Shown here: positions 9,090-16,711 of the stretch, in pieces
How the letters are laid out: each line of letters begins with the position of its first letter
How positions within the stretch are numbered: the stretch's first letter is position 1
Assembly: GCA_963697355.1 (NCBI GenBank)
Contig: CAVONV010000004.1
Span: forward strand, 186,001 to 250,000
Source of the DNA: CAVONV01 sp963697355
Lineage (GTDB): Bacteria; Acidobacteriota; Vicinamibacteria; Marinacidobacterales; DATDRI01
Direction of reading: 5' to 3'
DNA length: 64,000 nt
The notes under the pieces: model-generated
The model's database searches: none
Told to the model about the DNA's origin: nothing
Seen by the model: only the letters and a program-made list of their open reading frames with translations
Position numbers and translations under genes: made by a program

Positions 9090-9389
9090 ATGAAAGTCAT
9101 CGCGGACTTGACCGTTGTACCGCTTGGGGTAGGCATCTCCTTGTCCAAGTACGTGGCCGCTTGCGAAAAAGTGCTTACGGAAGCCGGGCTAGAGATAAGA
9201 CTCCATGCTTACGGGACCAACATCGAAGGGGATTGGGACGAAGTCCTTGTCGCCGTCAAGCGATGTCACGAGGTCGTTCATGAAATGGGAGCGCCGCGCG
9301 TTTCGTCCGTACTGAAGCTGGGGACGCGGACGGACCGAGAACAGAAGATGGCCGACAAGATTCGAAGCGTGGAAGAAAGAATGGACTAA
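9090..9389 (+). CDS. Thiamine-binding protein, MTH1187/YkoF-like (UPF0045)
   Basis: Small cytosolic ferredoxin-fold protein of 99 residues. The family pattern is clear: MKVIADLTVVPLGVGISLSKYV at the N-terminus, LHAYGTNIEGDWDEVLVAVKRCHE in the middle, and GAPRVSSVLKLGTRTDREQKMADK near the end. Members of this family bind thiamine or related pyrimidine compounds, or are of unknown role. AGGTGAAGG lies just before the ATG. It follows the B12 mutase and a broken dehydrogenase in the same operon; association of this small protein with a mutase is unusual and gives no firm functional clue. Confidence 0.9.
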   Translation: MKVIADLTVVPLGVGISLSKYVAACEKVLTEAGLEIRLHAYGTNIEGDWDEVLVAVKRCHEVVHEMGAPRVSSVLKLGTRTDREQKMADKIRSVEERMD

Positions 9390-9501
9390 AGGCGATATGT
9401 CATGGGCTTGCGACAACATACGCTATTTGGTAGCATATCCAGTTCGATTGATATTGCCATCATGAAGCGGAATCAACATTAGAGGAAGAAAGTAGTCTAC
9501 T

Positions 9502-10539
9502 ATGCGCAAGTTACCGTTGACCGAATCACTAAGAGTCATCGGGCGAGGGTCACTCAATTGGATGGCTGAACGCCCGATTTGCGTCTCTTTCGAAGTCACC
9601 GACTCCTGTACCTGTTACTGCAAACACTGTGACCACGGTGGACCCAAAGACAATACCCGTAACCTGAAACCCGAAGACTATGACCATTACATGAACGTGC
9701 TTCGTCCACCCGTGGTCCAGATCTCCGGCGGCGAGCCGCTGATGCGGAAGGACCTGCTCGACATCGTAAAAAGTGTCAAGAGAAGCACAGGAATGCCTTA
9801 CTTGATTTTGGTCTCGAACTGGTCGTTGATGACCGAGGACAAGTACTTGGCTCTCCGAGAGGCGGGGGTCCACCAGTTCTCCGTGAGCCTCGACTTTCCT
9901 GATGAGCGCCACGACGATTTTCGGGGTCACAAGGGTTTGTACAAGAAGCTATGTGAGATCGTGCCGAAGTTGGCCGCTCACGGCTACGACGACATCGTGA
10001 TGAATACCTGCATCACGAGCCGGAACGTGGCCGAGATCAACCGTGCTGCTGATAAAGCGCAGGAATGGGGTGTCAATATCAGCTTCAGCGCCTACTCGCC
10101 ACGACGGGTCGACAACTGGGACTACTTTCTCACGACTCCGGAACAGTTGGCGACGCTCGATTCGGAATTTGCACAGTTGAAGAAGCGTATCGACGACACC
10201 AAGTGGATTCTCAACTGCGAGACCACTTTGAACGAGACACAAAAGTACTTCCACGACAAGGGTGCTCCCGGCTGTAAGGCGGGGCTCCGTTTCCTCGTCG
10301 TAACCAGCGATGGCATGTTGCAGCCTTGCTCGATGCAGTTCCATAGGTACTCCCTCGAGGATCGGCATCGCTTGGTCGAGGAGTTTACGAAGAACAACAC
10401 TTGCGATCAATGCTACGTCTCCATTCGTTCCAATCTGGATAAGACGTATGGCCAAGTGCTTTGGGAGAATGTGGCGGGCTTTTTTTCCTTCAAGTCGAAG
10501 CATGGTTCCAACGGTCAGCCCGATTCGGCGTCGGCCTAA
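9502..10539 (+). CDS. Radical SAM protein with SPASM/twitch-like C-terminus
   Basis: A 345-residue radical S-adenosylmethionine enzyme. The [4Fe-4S] motif CxxxCxxC is at Cys36, Cys40 and Cys43 (SCTCYCKHCDHGG, with an extra Cys38). The SAM-binding GGE follows in VQISGGEPLMRKDLL, then LVSNWS and FSVSLDFPDERHDDFRG as in other members. The C-terminal part keeps Cys residues in GAPGCKAG, LQPCSMQ and TCDQCYV, which fits a twitch or reduced SPASM domain with one extra cluster. It is the last gene of the permease-mutase operon, 112 bases after the thiamine-binding gene, and is followed by a terminator. A cysteine-type sulfatase lies downstream, but that gene is behind the terminator, so activation of the sulfatase is only a possibility. 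Confidence 0.88.
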   Translation: MRKLPLTESLRVIGRGSLNWMAERPICVSFEVTDSCTCYCKHCDHGGPKDNTRNLKPEDYDHYMNVLRPPVVQISGGEPLMRKDLLDIVKSVKRSTGMPYLILVSNWSLMTEDKYLALREAGVHQFSVSLDFPDERHDDFRGHKGLYKKLCEIVPKLAAHGYDDIVMNTCITSRNVAEINRAADKAQEWGVNISFSAYSPRRVDNWDYFLTTPEQLATLDSEFAQLKKRIDDTKWILNCETTLNETQKYFHDKGAPGCKAGLRFLVVTSDGMLQPCSMQFHRYSLEDRHRLVEEFTKNNTCDQCYVSIRSNLDKTYGQVLWENVAGFFSFKSKHGSNGQPDSASA

Positions 10540-10565
10540 CCAGAGCGTGCCAATAGGTCAATGAG

Positions 10566-10596
10566 CCCTCTCCCTGAAAGGGGAGGGGGTTTTGTC
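10566..10596 (+). terminator. Rho-independent terminator after the radical SAM gene
   Basis: CCCTCTCC, a CTGAAA loop and GGGGAGGGG form a strong stem, followed by TTTTGT. It begins 27 bases past the stop codon and closes the 4.9-10.5 kb operon. Confidence 0.85.
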
Positions 10597-10656
10597 GTTT
10601 GACGAGCTGAATTGCCGATGTCGACAACCCGTATCTTGCGAGAGGACGGTAACGCT

Positions 10657-12148
10657 ATGGCGCGCAAAGCTTGGATCCTGGCCTCACTTCTCCTCATCGC
10701 GAGTTGTGATGCTCGCGAGCCGTCGAAACCTGGCCCAAACAGGCATCCCAATCTCGTCATCGTCATGCCCGATCAAATGCGGGGGCAGGCATTGGGCTTC
10801 ATGAACGAAGATCCTGTCATCACGCCGAATCTGGATCGACTGGCGCATCAAGGTTTGGTACTAACGGAAGCCGTCGTCAACTACCCCGTCTGCAGTCCCA
10901 TGCGGGCAATGTTCATGACCGGGCAATATCCCCACGCCAACGGTGTTTTGAGCAACTGCAATAGCCTCTCGGCCCCGCATGGGTACGAGCTCAGGCAATC
11001 GGCTCGCACATGGTCGGACGTTCTTGCAGACAAAGGGTACAGTCTGGGCTACATCGGCAAGTGGCATTTGGACTCACCCCACGAGCCTTATGTTGAAAGC
11101 TCCAATAACACTCCGGAAATGGCATGGAACGAGTGGTGCCCACCCGAACGCCGGCATCGCTTCGATTTTTGGTATGCCTATGGCACTTATGATCAGCATT
11201 TGAAGCCCATGTATTGGGCTGGCGAGACTCGGCGCGAAGAAGCCTTCTACGTTGATGAGTGGGGACCGAAGCACGAAGCCGATTTGGCCATCGACTACAT
11301 CCGAAACCGCGATGGCGCCCTTCGCGACCCGAACAAGCCATTCGCGCTCATGGTATCCATGAACCCACCTCACATGCCCTATGACTTGGTGCCGGAAAAA
11401 TACGTCGATAGGTACGAAGGCAAGACCTTTCGAGACCTGCTCGTTCGACCGAATGTCGACTATGAGGGCGACTCGAAGATGTCGGAATTGGCCCGGAATC
11501 ACACCAAGAACTATTTCGCCATGATCACGGGTGTGGATGAGCAGTTTGGAAGGATTGTCGAGGCTCTGGAGGCGGAGGGACTATCAGAAGACACCATAGT
11601 CCTGTTCACATCCGATCACGGTAACTGCTTGGGCACCCACGGTCAGGTCTCCAAGAATAACCACTACGAGGAGTCGATGCGCGTGCCTTTTCTGATCCGT
11701 TGGCCGGGAAGAATTCCTTCACGACGAGATGGCTTGCTGATTCTCGACTCCCGACCTTTTTCCCACGTTGCTCGACCTGATGGGTTTCGGCGACGACATC
11801 CCCGGCGAAGTCGAGGGTCAGAGCTTCGCGTCGCTCTTTCTTGGCGGCGAAGGGAATCGACCGACGTCGCAACTCTATGTTTGGGTGCCCGTCGGTCTTC
11901 CGGCTCACGGCCGTCGCGGAGTGCGCACCGAACGCTACACACTGGTGATTAACAAAATGCCAGACGAGCCGGTGGAGGTCCTTCTTCACGATAACGTTGT
12001 AGATCCCTATCAACTGGAAAACGTTGCCGATGAGTTACCCGAAGTGGTCGAGCGTCTCACCGAGGACGAGTTGATGTCTTGGCTGGAAAAGACTCGTGAC
12101 CCTTGGTTGGGTACGATTGCTGCAAAACAAGGGCGCCTTATTCCATGA
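10657..12148 (+). CDS. Sulfatase, cysteine type, lipoprotein; one frameshift
   Basis: Secreted or envelope sulfate-ester hydrolase. The signal ends LLLIASC, so Cys17 is a likely lipidated residue. The formylglycine motif CxPxR is CSPMR with Cys79. Other alkaline-phosphatase-superfamily landmarks are MPDQMRGQALGF (metal site), YIGKWHLDSPH (GKWH) and LFTSDHGNCLGTHG (metal DHG). The frame from 10657 turns into unrelated sequence after about 11742; the continuation STPDLFPTLLDLMGFGDDIPG lies in the next frame and ends at 12148 with a normal C-terminus. One inserted base in GATTCTCGACTCC explains this. The start is the ATG after GAGGACGG. Being the Cys type, it needs maturation to formylglycine by FGE or a radical SAM enzyme. 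Confidence 0.88.
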
Positions 12149-12273
12149 GCGCCCCGACCTGCCGCAGTCAAGCAGTCGAGCAGTCAGCAGTCACCGTGCT
12201 CTTCGAGCTACCCGTATGCGTCGTGGGCTTCCATGCCTGTGAAGCAAGCTCATTCTTACCTCACGGACTCCAT

Positions 12274-14064
12274 CTAGTTCTCCAGTTTGATCGCTCTCCG
12301 GTCGACCCCGCCTTTCTCGGAACGGAGGACGATGGTGATCCCGGTCCCTTCGGGCGCCTCGATGTTCCATGACGCTCGATAGAAACTCACATAAGATGAA
12401 TCTCTCGTTCCCCACATGAAGGGAAATTCGACGGTGAGAGGATCGTCCGTTGTAGCGCTGTCGGGAAGCCCAAGAGTCACCTTGTCCGGCTTTGACACTT
12501 TGGCACGCCGGGCCTGTGCGAGCGATGTGTCGAGGTAACCTTCGTTAGCCACGGTTGCTGTAACGGTCCAAGCGCCGGAGCTATCGTCGCTGACGACGGT
12601 GACATCCCGGATTTTCACGATGGGTGTCGTCAGGGCCTGAACCACCGCGAATTTCGCTTGATCTCGCGCCACGGTCTCTAGAAATGATCCGGGCGGCGGA
12701 TTGCGCAACCAATACCGCGTGAACCCTCCGATCTCGACCTGGCCGAGCGTTGGATGATCGAACGGTTTCCAATCCCTGAATCCCTGGCCCGCGAGCCGCG
12801 GGTCCCCTTGATGGGTATCCAGCCACTCGAGCACTGCGGCCTGAACGTCGGGTCGGCGATAACGTCCCGGGACGGCGAACAAGGGCTTGTCCCTCGGAAT
12901 GTCTCCCCAGCCGATCTCGTTCAGGAAAGGCTCCATGGTCCATAGTTCAGTGGTAACAGAGAAGAGTCCCTGATGGACGTAGGTCCAGTCGATGAAGACG
13001 CCGTGACGGACACCCGGTTGCTCGTCGGCCGGTACGCCGGGTTCGATGGTGGTGAAGTCGTTATAGACGGAAGCCACGGGATAGGTGGTGATGGCAGTGC
13101 CTTTGGCCAGAATGGCGTTGTAGTCCTGCAGATCCTGGGGTGGAAAATCTCCGTCCGGCCGAGCCGCGTAAGGGCGTAAATGGATGCCGCTCGTGGTGTG
13201 GTAGGACTCGACTTGCGATATATGCGGCTTGGAGAGAATGAAGTCGATGAGACACCGAGCGTTGTGCTCTTGCAGCGGGTAGTCTCCGCGACCTCGAAAT
13301 CGGCCGTTAACAGAGGCCCAGTACGCCGGGTAGTTACGATTCGATATGAAACCGGTAACGGGCGGGTCTTCGTTGACCTCTCCGTCAGCGTCGTTATCCA
13401 AGCCCTCGTCGATGATCCTATAGAAGGGACCTTGCGTATCGCTGTCTTCGCGGTCGATCATGACGCGGTCGTCGCGGTCATAGGTTTTCCACTTTCCCTC
13501 GGGATCCTCGATGCGGATGCTCAGGATTTCTCCATCGCCGTCGATGTCTTCCGGTCCGTCCTCGCCTTTCGTTCCATCCTCGTCGTCATCTTCGCCAACC
13601 GGCACGTTGTTGGGTTCCCAATCGAGCTTGCCCGTCATAAAGGCCTCCGCTCCGTCGGGGTCGGCCCTCTGAACGATGTAGGTCACCCTCGTGTCGACCA
13701 GACGGGTGACGTCGGGGTCGGAGCCGTAGCGACTGAGTAGGTAGTGAGCGAGAAAAAGCGTCACCTCACCGCCCGTTACCTCCGAGGCATGTTGGTTGCC
13801 ATCAAAATAAGTGGCAGGCTTGTCTTCAGCCTGCCCGCTCTCTTGATTGCTAATCTCGATACACCAAATCTCTTTGGTACCGGTGGCACTCTTTCCAATG
13901 GAGTAGAGCTTGGCAAGTTGCGGATACTTTTCCGCCAACTCCTGGAGGTGAGCCGTGGACTCTTGATAGGTGTGGTATCGGAACTCGTACCGGTCGGTTT
14001 GCGCATCGGCAACTAAAGTCAAAGCAACGCCTATGAACAGCATTGGGAACAAACGAAGTCTCAC
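12274..14064 (-). CDS. Secreted M14 zinc carboxypeptidase
   Basis: Extracytoplasmic metallocarboxypeptidase of about 596 residues. The signal peptide is MLFIGVALTLVADAQ. Zinc ligands are His92 and Glu95 in DGNQHASEVTGGE, with the third His in VESYHTTSGIH; the catalytic Glu lies in SVTTELWTMEP. Between the first ligands and the third is an acidic insert, GEDDDEDGTKGEDGPEDIDG with a second DNDADGEVNED block, resembling thrombospondin type-3 calcium loops. After the catalytic domain comes a beta-rich tail (about 480-596). I prefer the GTG at 14064, which follows AAAGGGG at 5-6 bases; an ATG at 14103 is in frame but lacks that support. It is convergent with the sulfatase. Confidence 0.88.
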   Translation of the reverse strand: MRLRLFPMLFIGVALTLVADAQTDRYEFRYHTYQESTAHLQELAEKYPQLAKLYSIGKSATGTKEIWCIEISNQESGQAEDKPATYFDGNQHASEVTGGEVTLFLAHYLLSRYGSDPDVTRLVDTRVTYIVQRADPDGAEAFMTGKLDWEPNNVPVGEDDDEDGTKGEDGPEDIDGDGEILSIRIEDPEGKWKTYDRDDRVMIDREDSDTQGPFYRIIDEGLDNDADGEVNEDPPVTGFISNRNYPAYWASVNGRFRGRGDYPLQEHNARCLIDFILSKPHISQVESYHTTSGIHLRPYAARPDGDFPPQDLQDYNAILAKGTAITTYPVASVYNDFTTIEPGVPADEQPGVRHGVFIDWTYVHQGLFSVTTELWTMEPFLNEIGWGDIPRDKPLFAVPGRYRRPDVQAAVLEWLDTHQGDPRLAGQGFRDWKPFDHPTLGQVEIGGFTRYWLRNPPPGSFLETVARDQAKFAVVQALTTPIVKIRDVTVVSDDSSGAWTVTATVANEGYLDTSLAQARRAKVSKPDKVTLGLPDSATTDDPLTVEFPFMWGTRDSSYVSFYRASWNIEAPEGTGITIVLRSEKGGVDRRAIKLEN

Positions 14065-14121
14065 CTGCGACCCCTTTCTGATAAAAGTCCTCAATTCTTC
14101 CACCGCGGAGACATACTAACA

Positions 14122-14181
14122 TGGGGACAGTCCCCACGGGATGTCGTGTTCCATCATGTGTTTAGGTGGGGACTGTCCCCA
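14122..14181. repeat. Paired 15-bp palindromes, 30-bp spacer
   Basis: TGGGGACAGTCCCCA (14122-14136) and its reverse complement TGGGGACTGTCCCCA (14167-14181). Each is itself a palindrome around one base. The same architecture with C/G-to-T/A changes occurs at 63039-63098. Confidence 0.85.
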
Positions 14182-14194
14182 AGAATCGGACGGT

Positions 14195-14223
14195 GTGTTC
14201 CGGCGGTCGGTCTTGGTTATAAT
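14195..14223 (+). promoter_or_regulatory. Candidate promoter of the proline dehydrogenase gene
   Basis: A perfect TATAAT at 14218-14223 lies about 90 bases before the gene. The hexamer 17 bases upstream (GTGTTC) is a poor -35, so the call rests on the -10 and position. Confidence 0.4.
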
Positions 14224-14313
14224 GTGCGCTGAGAGAAGCGAGATGAGCTACGCCGCGAGCTCGCGTTGATGCCAGCCGCACTCGTCGTCCAAACAACCGA
14301 AAGTAGGGGTTTC

Positions 14314-15492
14314 GTGCCGGTGAATATCGATTTTGACAATACCGAGATTGCCTTTCGTTCTCAGACGGATGAAGACCTCAAAGCATCCCATTTCCTCTTC
14401 AAAGCGTTGAGTTATCAGACGTTGGTCCAGCTCGGTCCTGAAATGGTCAATTTTGCGCTCGCCTGGCGCCTGCCGGTAAAGCGTCCCGTCAAGCGGACGA
14501 TCTTCAGGCAGTTTTGTGGCGGAGAGACTTTCGAGGAATGTCGCGACACTATCGAGGTTCTATCGAGAGATGGCATTAGAACGATGCTCGACTACGCTGT
14601 CGAGGGACGTGAGACCGAAGACGACTTCGAGAACACGTGCCAAGTCGTCCTGTCCACGATTGAAAAAGCCGCCGAGATCCCGGCGATCCGTACCTGCGTC
14701 ATCAAATTCACTGGCTTGGCACGTTTCGCTCTCCTGGAAAAGGTGAGTAATGGAACGACCCTGGATGAATCGGAGATGCGGGAGTGGCAAAAAGTCGTTG
14801 GGAGGGTGTCTCGACTCTGCCAAGCGGCCGCAAAGTCGAACACGTCGGTGTTCGTTGATGCGGAAGAGTCCTGGATTCAAGGGGGCATCGACGACCTCAC
14901 GATCGAGATGATGGCGGAATACAACCGGGATCGAACCGTGGTGTTCAACACGGTCCAGCTGTACCGCTGGGGCAGGTTGGAGTTTATCGAGAGGATTGAA
15001 GAGGACGCTCGGAAAAGAAACTACCGGGCCGGAGTAAAAATGGTCCGAGGTGCCTATTTAGAAAAAGAGCAGGAGTGGGCGGACAAGCAGGGTGTCAAGC
15101 CGGCTGTTCACACGAAGAAAGAAGACACGGATTCTGACTTCGACGAGGCATTACGTTATGTCGTCGGGCATCTCGACCGTTTCAGCCTTTGCGCCGCTAC
15201 CCACAACGAAGCATCGACGCGACTTCTGGTGCGTTTGATGGAGGAAAAAGCGATCGAGGCGAACGACCCACGTATAGAATTCTCGCAGCTCTACGGTATG
15301 GGTAATCATCTGACCTACAATCTTGCGCACCATGGATACAACGCTTCGAAGTACATGCCCTATGGGCCCGTTGAGTTGGTCGTCCCGTACTTGACGAGAA
15401 GGGCTCAGGAAAACTCCTCTGTTGCCGGCACGACGAGCCGCGAGCTTGCCCTAGTCATCAAAGAGATGAAGCGCCGGCGCTTGTTGCGGTAG
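14314..15492 (+). CDS. Proline dehydrogenase
   Basis: FAD enzyme that oxidises L-proline to pyrroline-5-carboxylate, the first step of proline catabolism; a stand-alone monofunctional form of about 392 residues, like those of Bacteroidetes and eukaryotes. Landmarks: FDNTEIAFRSQTDEDLKASH at the N-terminus, the barrel strand IKFTGLARF, VFVDAEESWIQGGID, the YRAGVKMVRGAYLEKE segment, AATHNEAS, then EFSQLYGMGNHLTYNLA, and YMPYGPVELVVPYLTRRAQEN with the substrate-binding RR. The GTG at 14314 follows AGTAGGGG and begins VPVNIDFDNTEIAF, where homologues start. An ATG at 14266 is possible but not supported by a ribosome site. No partner P5C dehydrogenase is in the window. Confidence 0.93.
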   Translation: MPVNIDFDNTEIAFRSQTDEDLKASHFLFKALSYQTLVQLGPEMVNFALAWRLPVKRPVKRTIFRQFCGGETFEECRDTIEVLSRDGIRTMLDYAVEGRETEDDFENTCQVVLSTIEKAAEIPAIRTCVIKFTGLARFALLEKVSNGTTLDESEMREWQKVVGRVSRLCQAAAKSNTSVFVDAEESWIQGGIDDLTIEMMAEYNRDRTVVFNTVQLYRWGRLEFIERIEEDARKRNYRAGVKMVRGAYLEKEQEWADKQGVKPAVHTKKEDTDSDFDEALRYVVGHLDRFSLCAATHNEASTRLLVRLMEEKAIEANDPRIEFSQLYGMGNHLTYNLAHHGYNASKYMPYGPVELVVPYLTRRAQENSSVAGTTSRELALVIKEMKRRRLLR

Positions 15493-15507
15493 CGGCGCGT
15501 TTTTTTT
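15471..15507 (+). terminator. Probable intrinsic terminator overlapping the proline dehydrogenase stop
   Basis: GCGCCG (15471-15476) can pair with CGGCGC (15493-15498), followed by eight T residues. The stem is short and the loop 16 bases, so it may be weak. Confidence 0.5.
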
Positions 15508-15532
15508 GCAACGAAGCGAGGTGAACAGATCC

Positions 15533-16705
15533 ATGGCTCATACTTATGCTGTTCTCGGCGCAGGCCGACAAGGCACCGCGGCCGCCTATGATATGGCGCG
15601 TTGGGGGGATGCCGTTCGAGTCTACATCGCAGATCGCGACATCGAGATTGCCGAAAAAGCGGCGAGACGCATCAACACACTTCTCGATAGAGAGATCGTT
15701 GCGGCAAGACACTTGGACGTTACGGACCTAACAGCCGTGACAAAGCTGCTCGGGGAAGTGGATTCCTTCCTGAGCGCCACACCCTATCCCTTCAATCTCG
15801 ACATCACCCGCGCCGCAATCGAAGCCAGGGCCCACATGTGCGACTTGGGAGGACACACGGGCATTGCTCGCGAGCAACATGGTTTCGACCGGCAAGCGCG
15901 GGAAGTCGGTATCTGCATCATTCCCAACTGCGGACAGGTGCCCGGCTTGGGAACGACGCTCATGGTCTACGCCATGGAGCAGCTCGACCAAGTGGTGGAT
16001 GTCTTGATGTGGGATGGAGGTATCCCGCAGAATCCGCGGTCGCCCTTCAACTACCTACTCACCTTCAACATCGCCGGATTGACCAACGAGTACGCGGAGC
16101 CGGCCGTGTTCTTGAGAGACGGCAAAATCTGCGAGATCGAGCCCATGACGGAGCTCGAGACGGTCGAGTTTCCGGAGCCCATTGGCACCCTCGAAGCTTT
16201 CGTCGCCGGCGGCGGAACGGACACCATGCCTTGGACCTTCGAAGGACGCGTGCGTACTCTCCAGAACAAGACGCTTCGCCATCCCGGTCACTTTGCCCAG
16301 CTAAAGGCCTTCTATGACTTGGGCCTTTGGAGTGTCGATCCCGTTCGGATCGGTGATACGGAGGTCGTGCCTCGGGATGTGTTTCACGCTTTGTTCGAGC
16401 CCAAGGTCACCTTTCCGGACGGCAAGGACACCGTCATCGTCCGTGTCAAGGCGACGGGGAAAAAGGGCGGGCTCGAAACGGTGTCCACGGTGGAGCTCAT
16501 CGACCACTATGATGAAGGGACGGGCTTCACGGCCATGGAGCGGTCGACAGGCTGGAGCGCCGCGGTCGTTGCGGAAATGATGGCCAAAGACCAAACACCT
16601 CGAGGTGCCGCGGGCGTAGAGAGCCAAGTTCCCGCCGGGATTTTTGTGGCAGAGCTTCGTCGCCGTGGTTTCAATATCGTCGAGTCGACCGTTTCGGTTA
16701 GCTGA
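15533..16705 (+). CDS. Saccharopine dehydrogenase-like NAD(P)-binding protein
   Basis: Cytosolic oxidoreductase of 390 residues in the saccharopine/homospermidine/lysine-2-oxoglutarate reductase family. Its Rossmann domain begins AVLGAGRQGTAAAYDMARWG (GxGxxG), with an acidic residue ending the second strand (IADRD), and ATPYPFNLDITRAAI before the CDLGGHTGI loop typical of this family. The C-terminal catalytic domain includes NCGQVPGLGTTLM, WDGGIPQNPRSPFNYLLTFN and a late KTLRHPGHFAQLKAFYDLGLW. GAGGTGAAC precedes the ATG at 15533. It lies 40 bases after proline dehydrogenase and both act on amino acids, but a putative terminator separates them. The exact substrate is not certain; amino-acid 2-oxoacid adducts are usual. 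Confidence 0.85.
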   Translation: MAHTYAVLGAGRQGTAAAYDMARWGDAVRVYIADRDIEIAEKAARRINTLLDREIVAARHLDVTDLTAVTKLLGEVDSFLSATPYPFNLDITRAAIEARAHMCDLGGHTGIAREQHGFDRQAREVGICIIPNCGQVPGLGTTLMVYAMEQLDQVVDVLMWDGGIPQNPRSPFNYLLTFNIAGLTNEYAEPAVFLRDGKICEIEPMTELETVEFPEPIGTLEAFVAGGGTDTMPWTFEGRVRTLQNKTLRHPGHFAQLKAFYDLGLWSVDPVRIGDTEVVPRDVFHALFEPKVTFPDGKDTVIVRVKATGKKGGLETVSTVELIDHYDEGTGFTAMERSTGWSAAVVAEMMAKDQTPRGAAGVESQVPAGIFVAELRRRGFNIVESTVSVS

Positions 16706-16711
16706 GCGTTG

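Noticed and set aside
9502..10539. Calling the radical SAM gene a sulfatase-maturing enzyme
   Set aside because: The C-terminal Cys set is too small for a standard anSME and a terminator separates it from the sulfatase.
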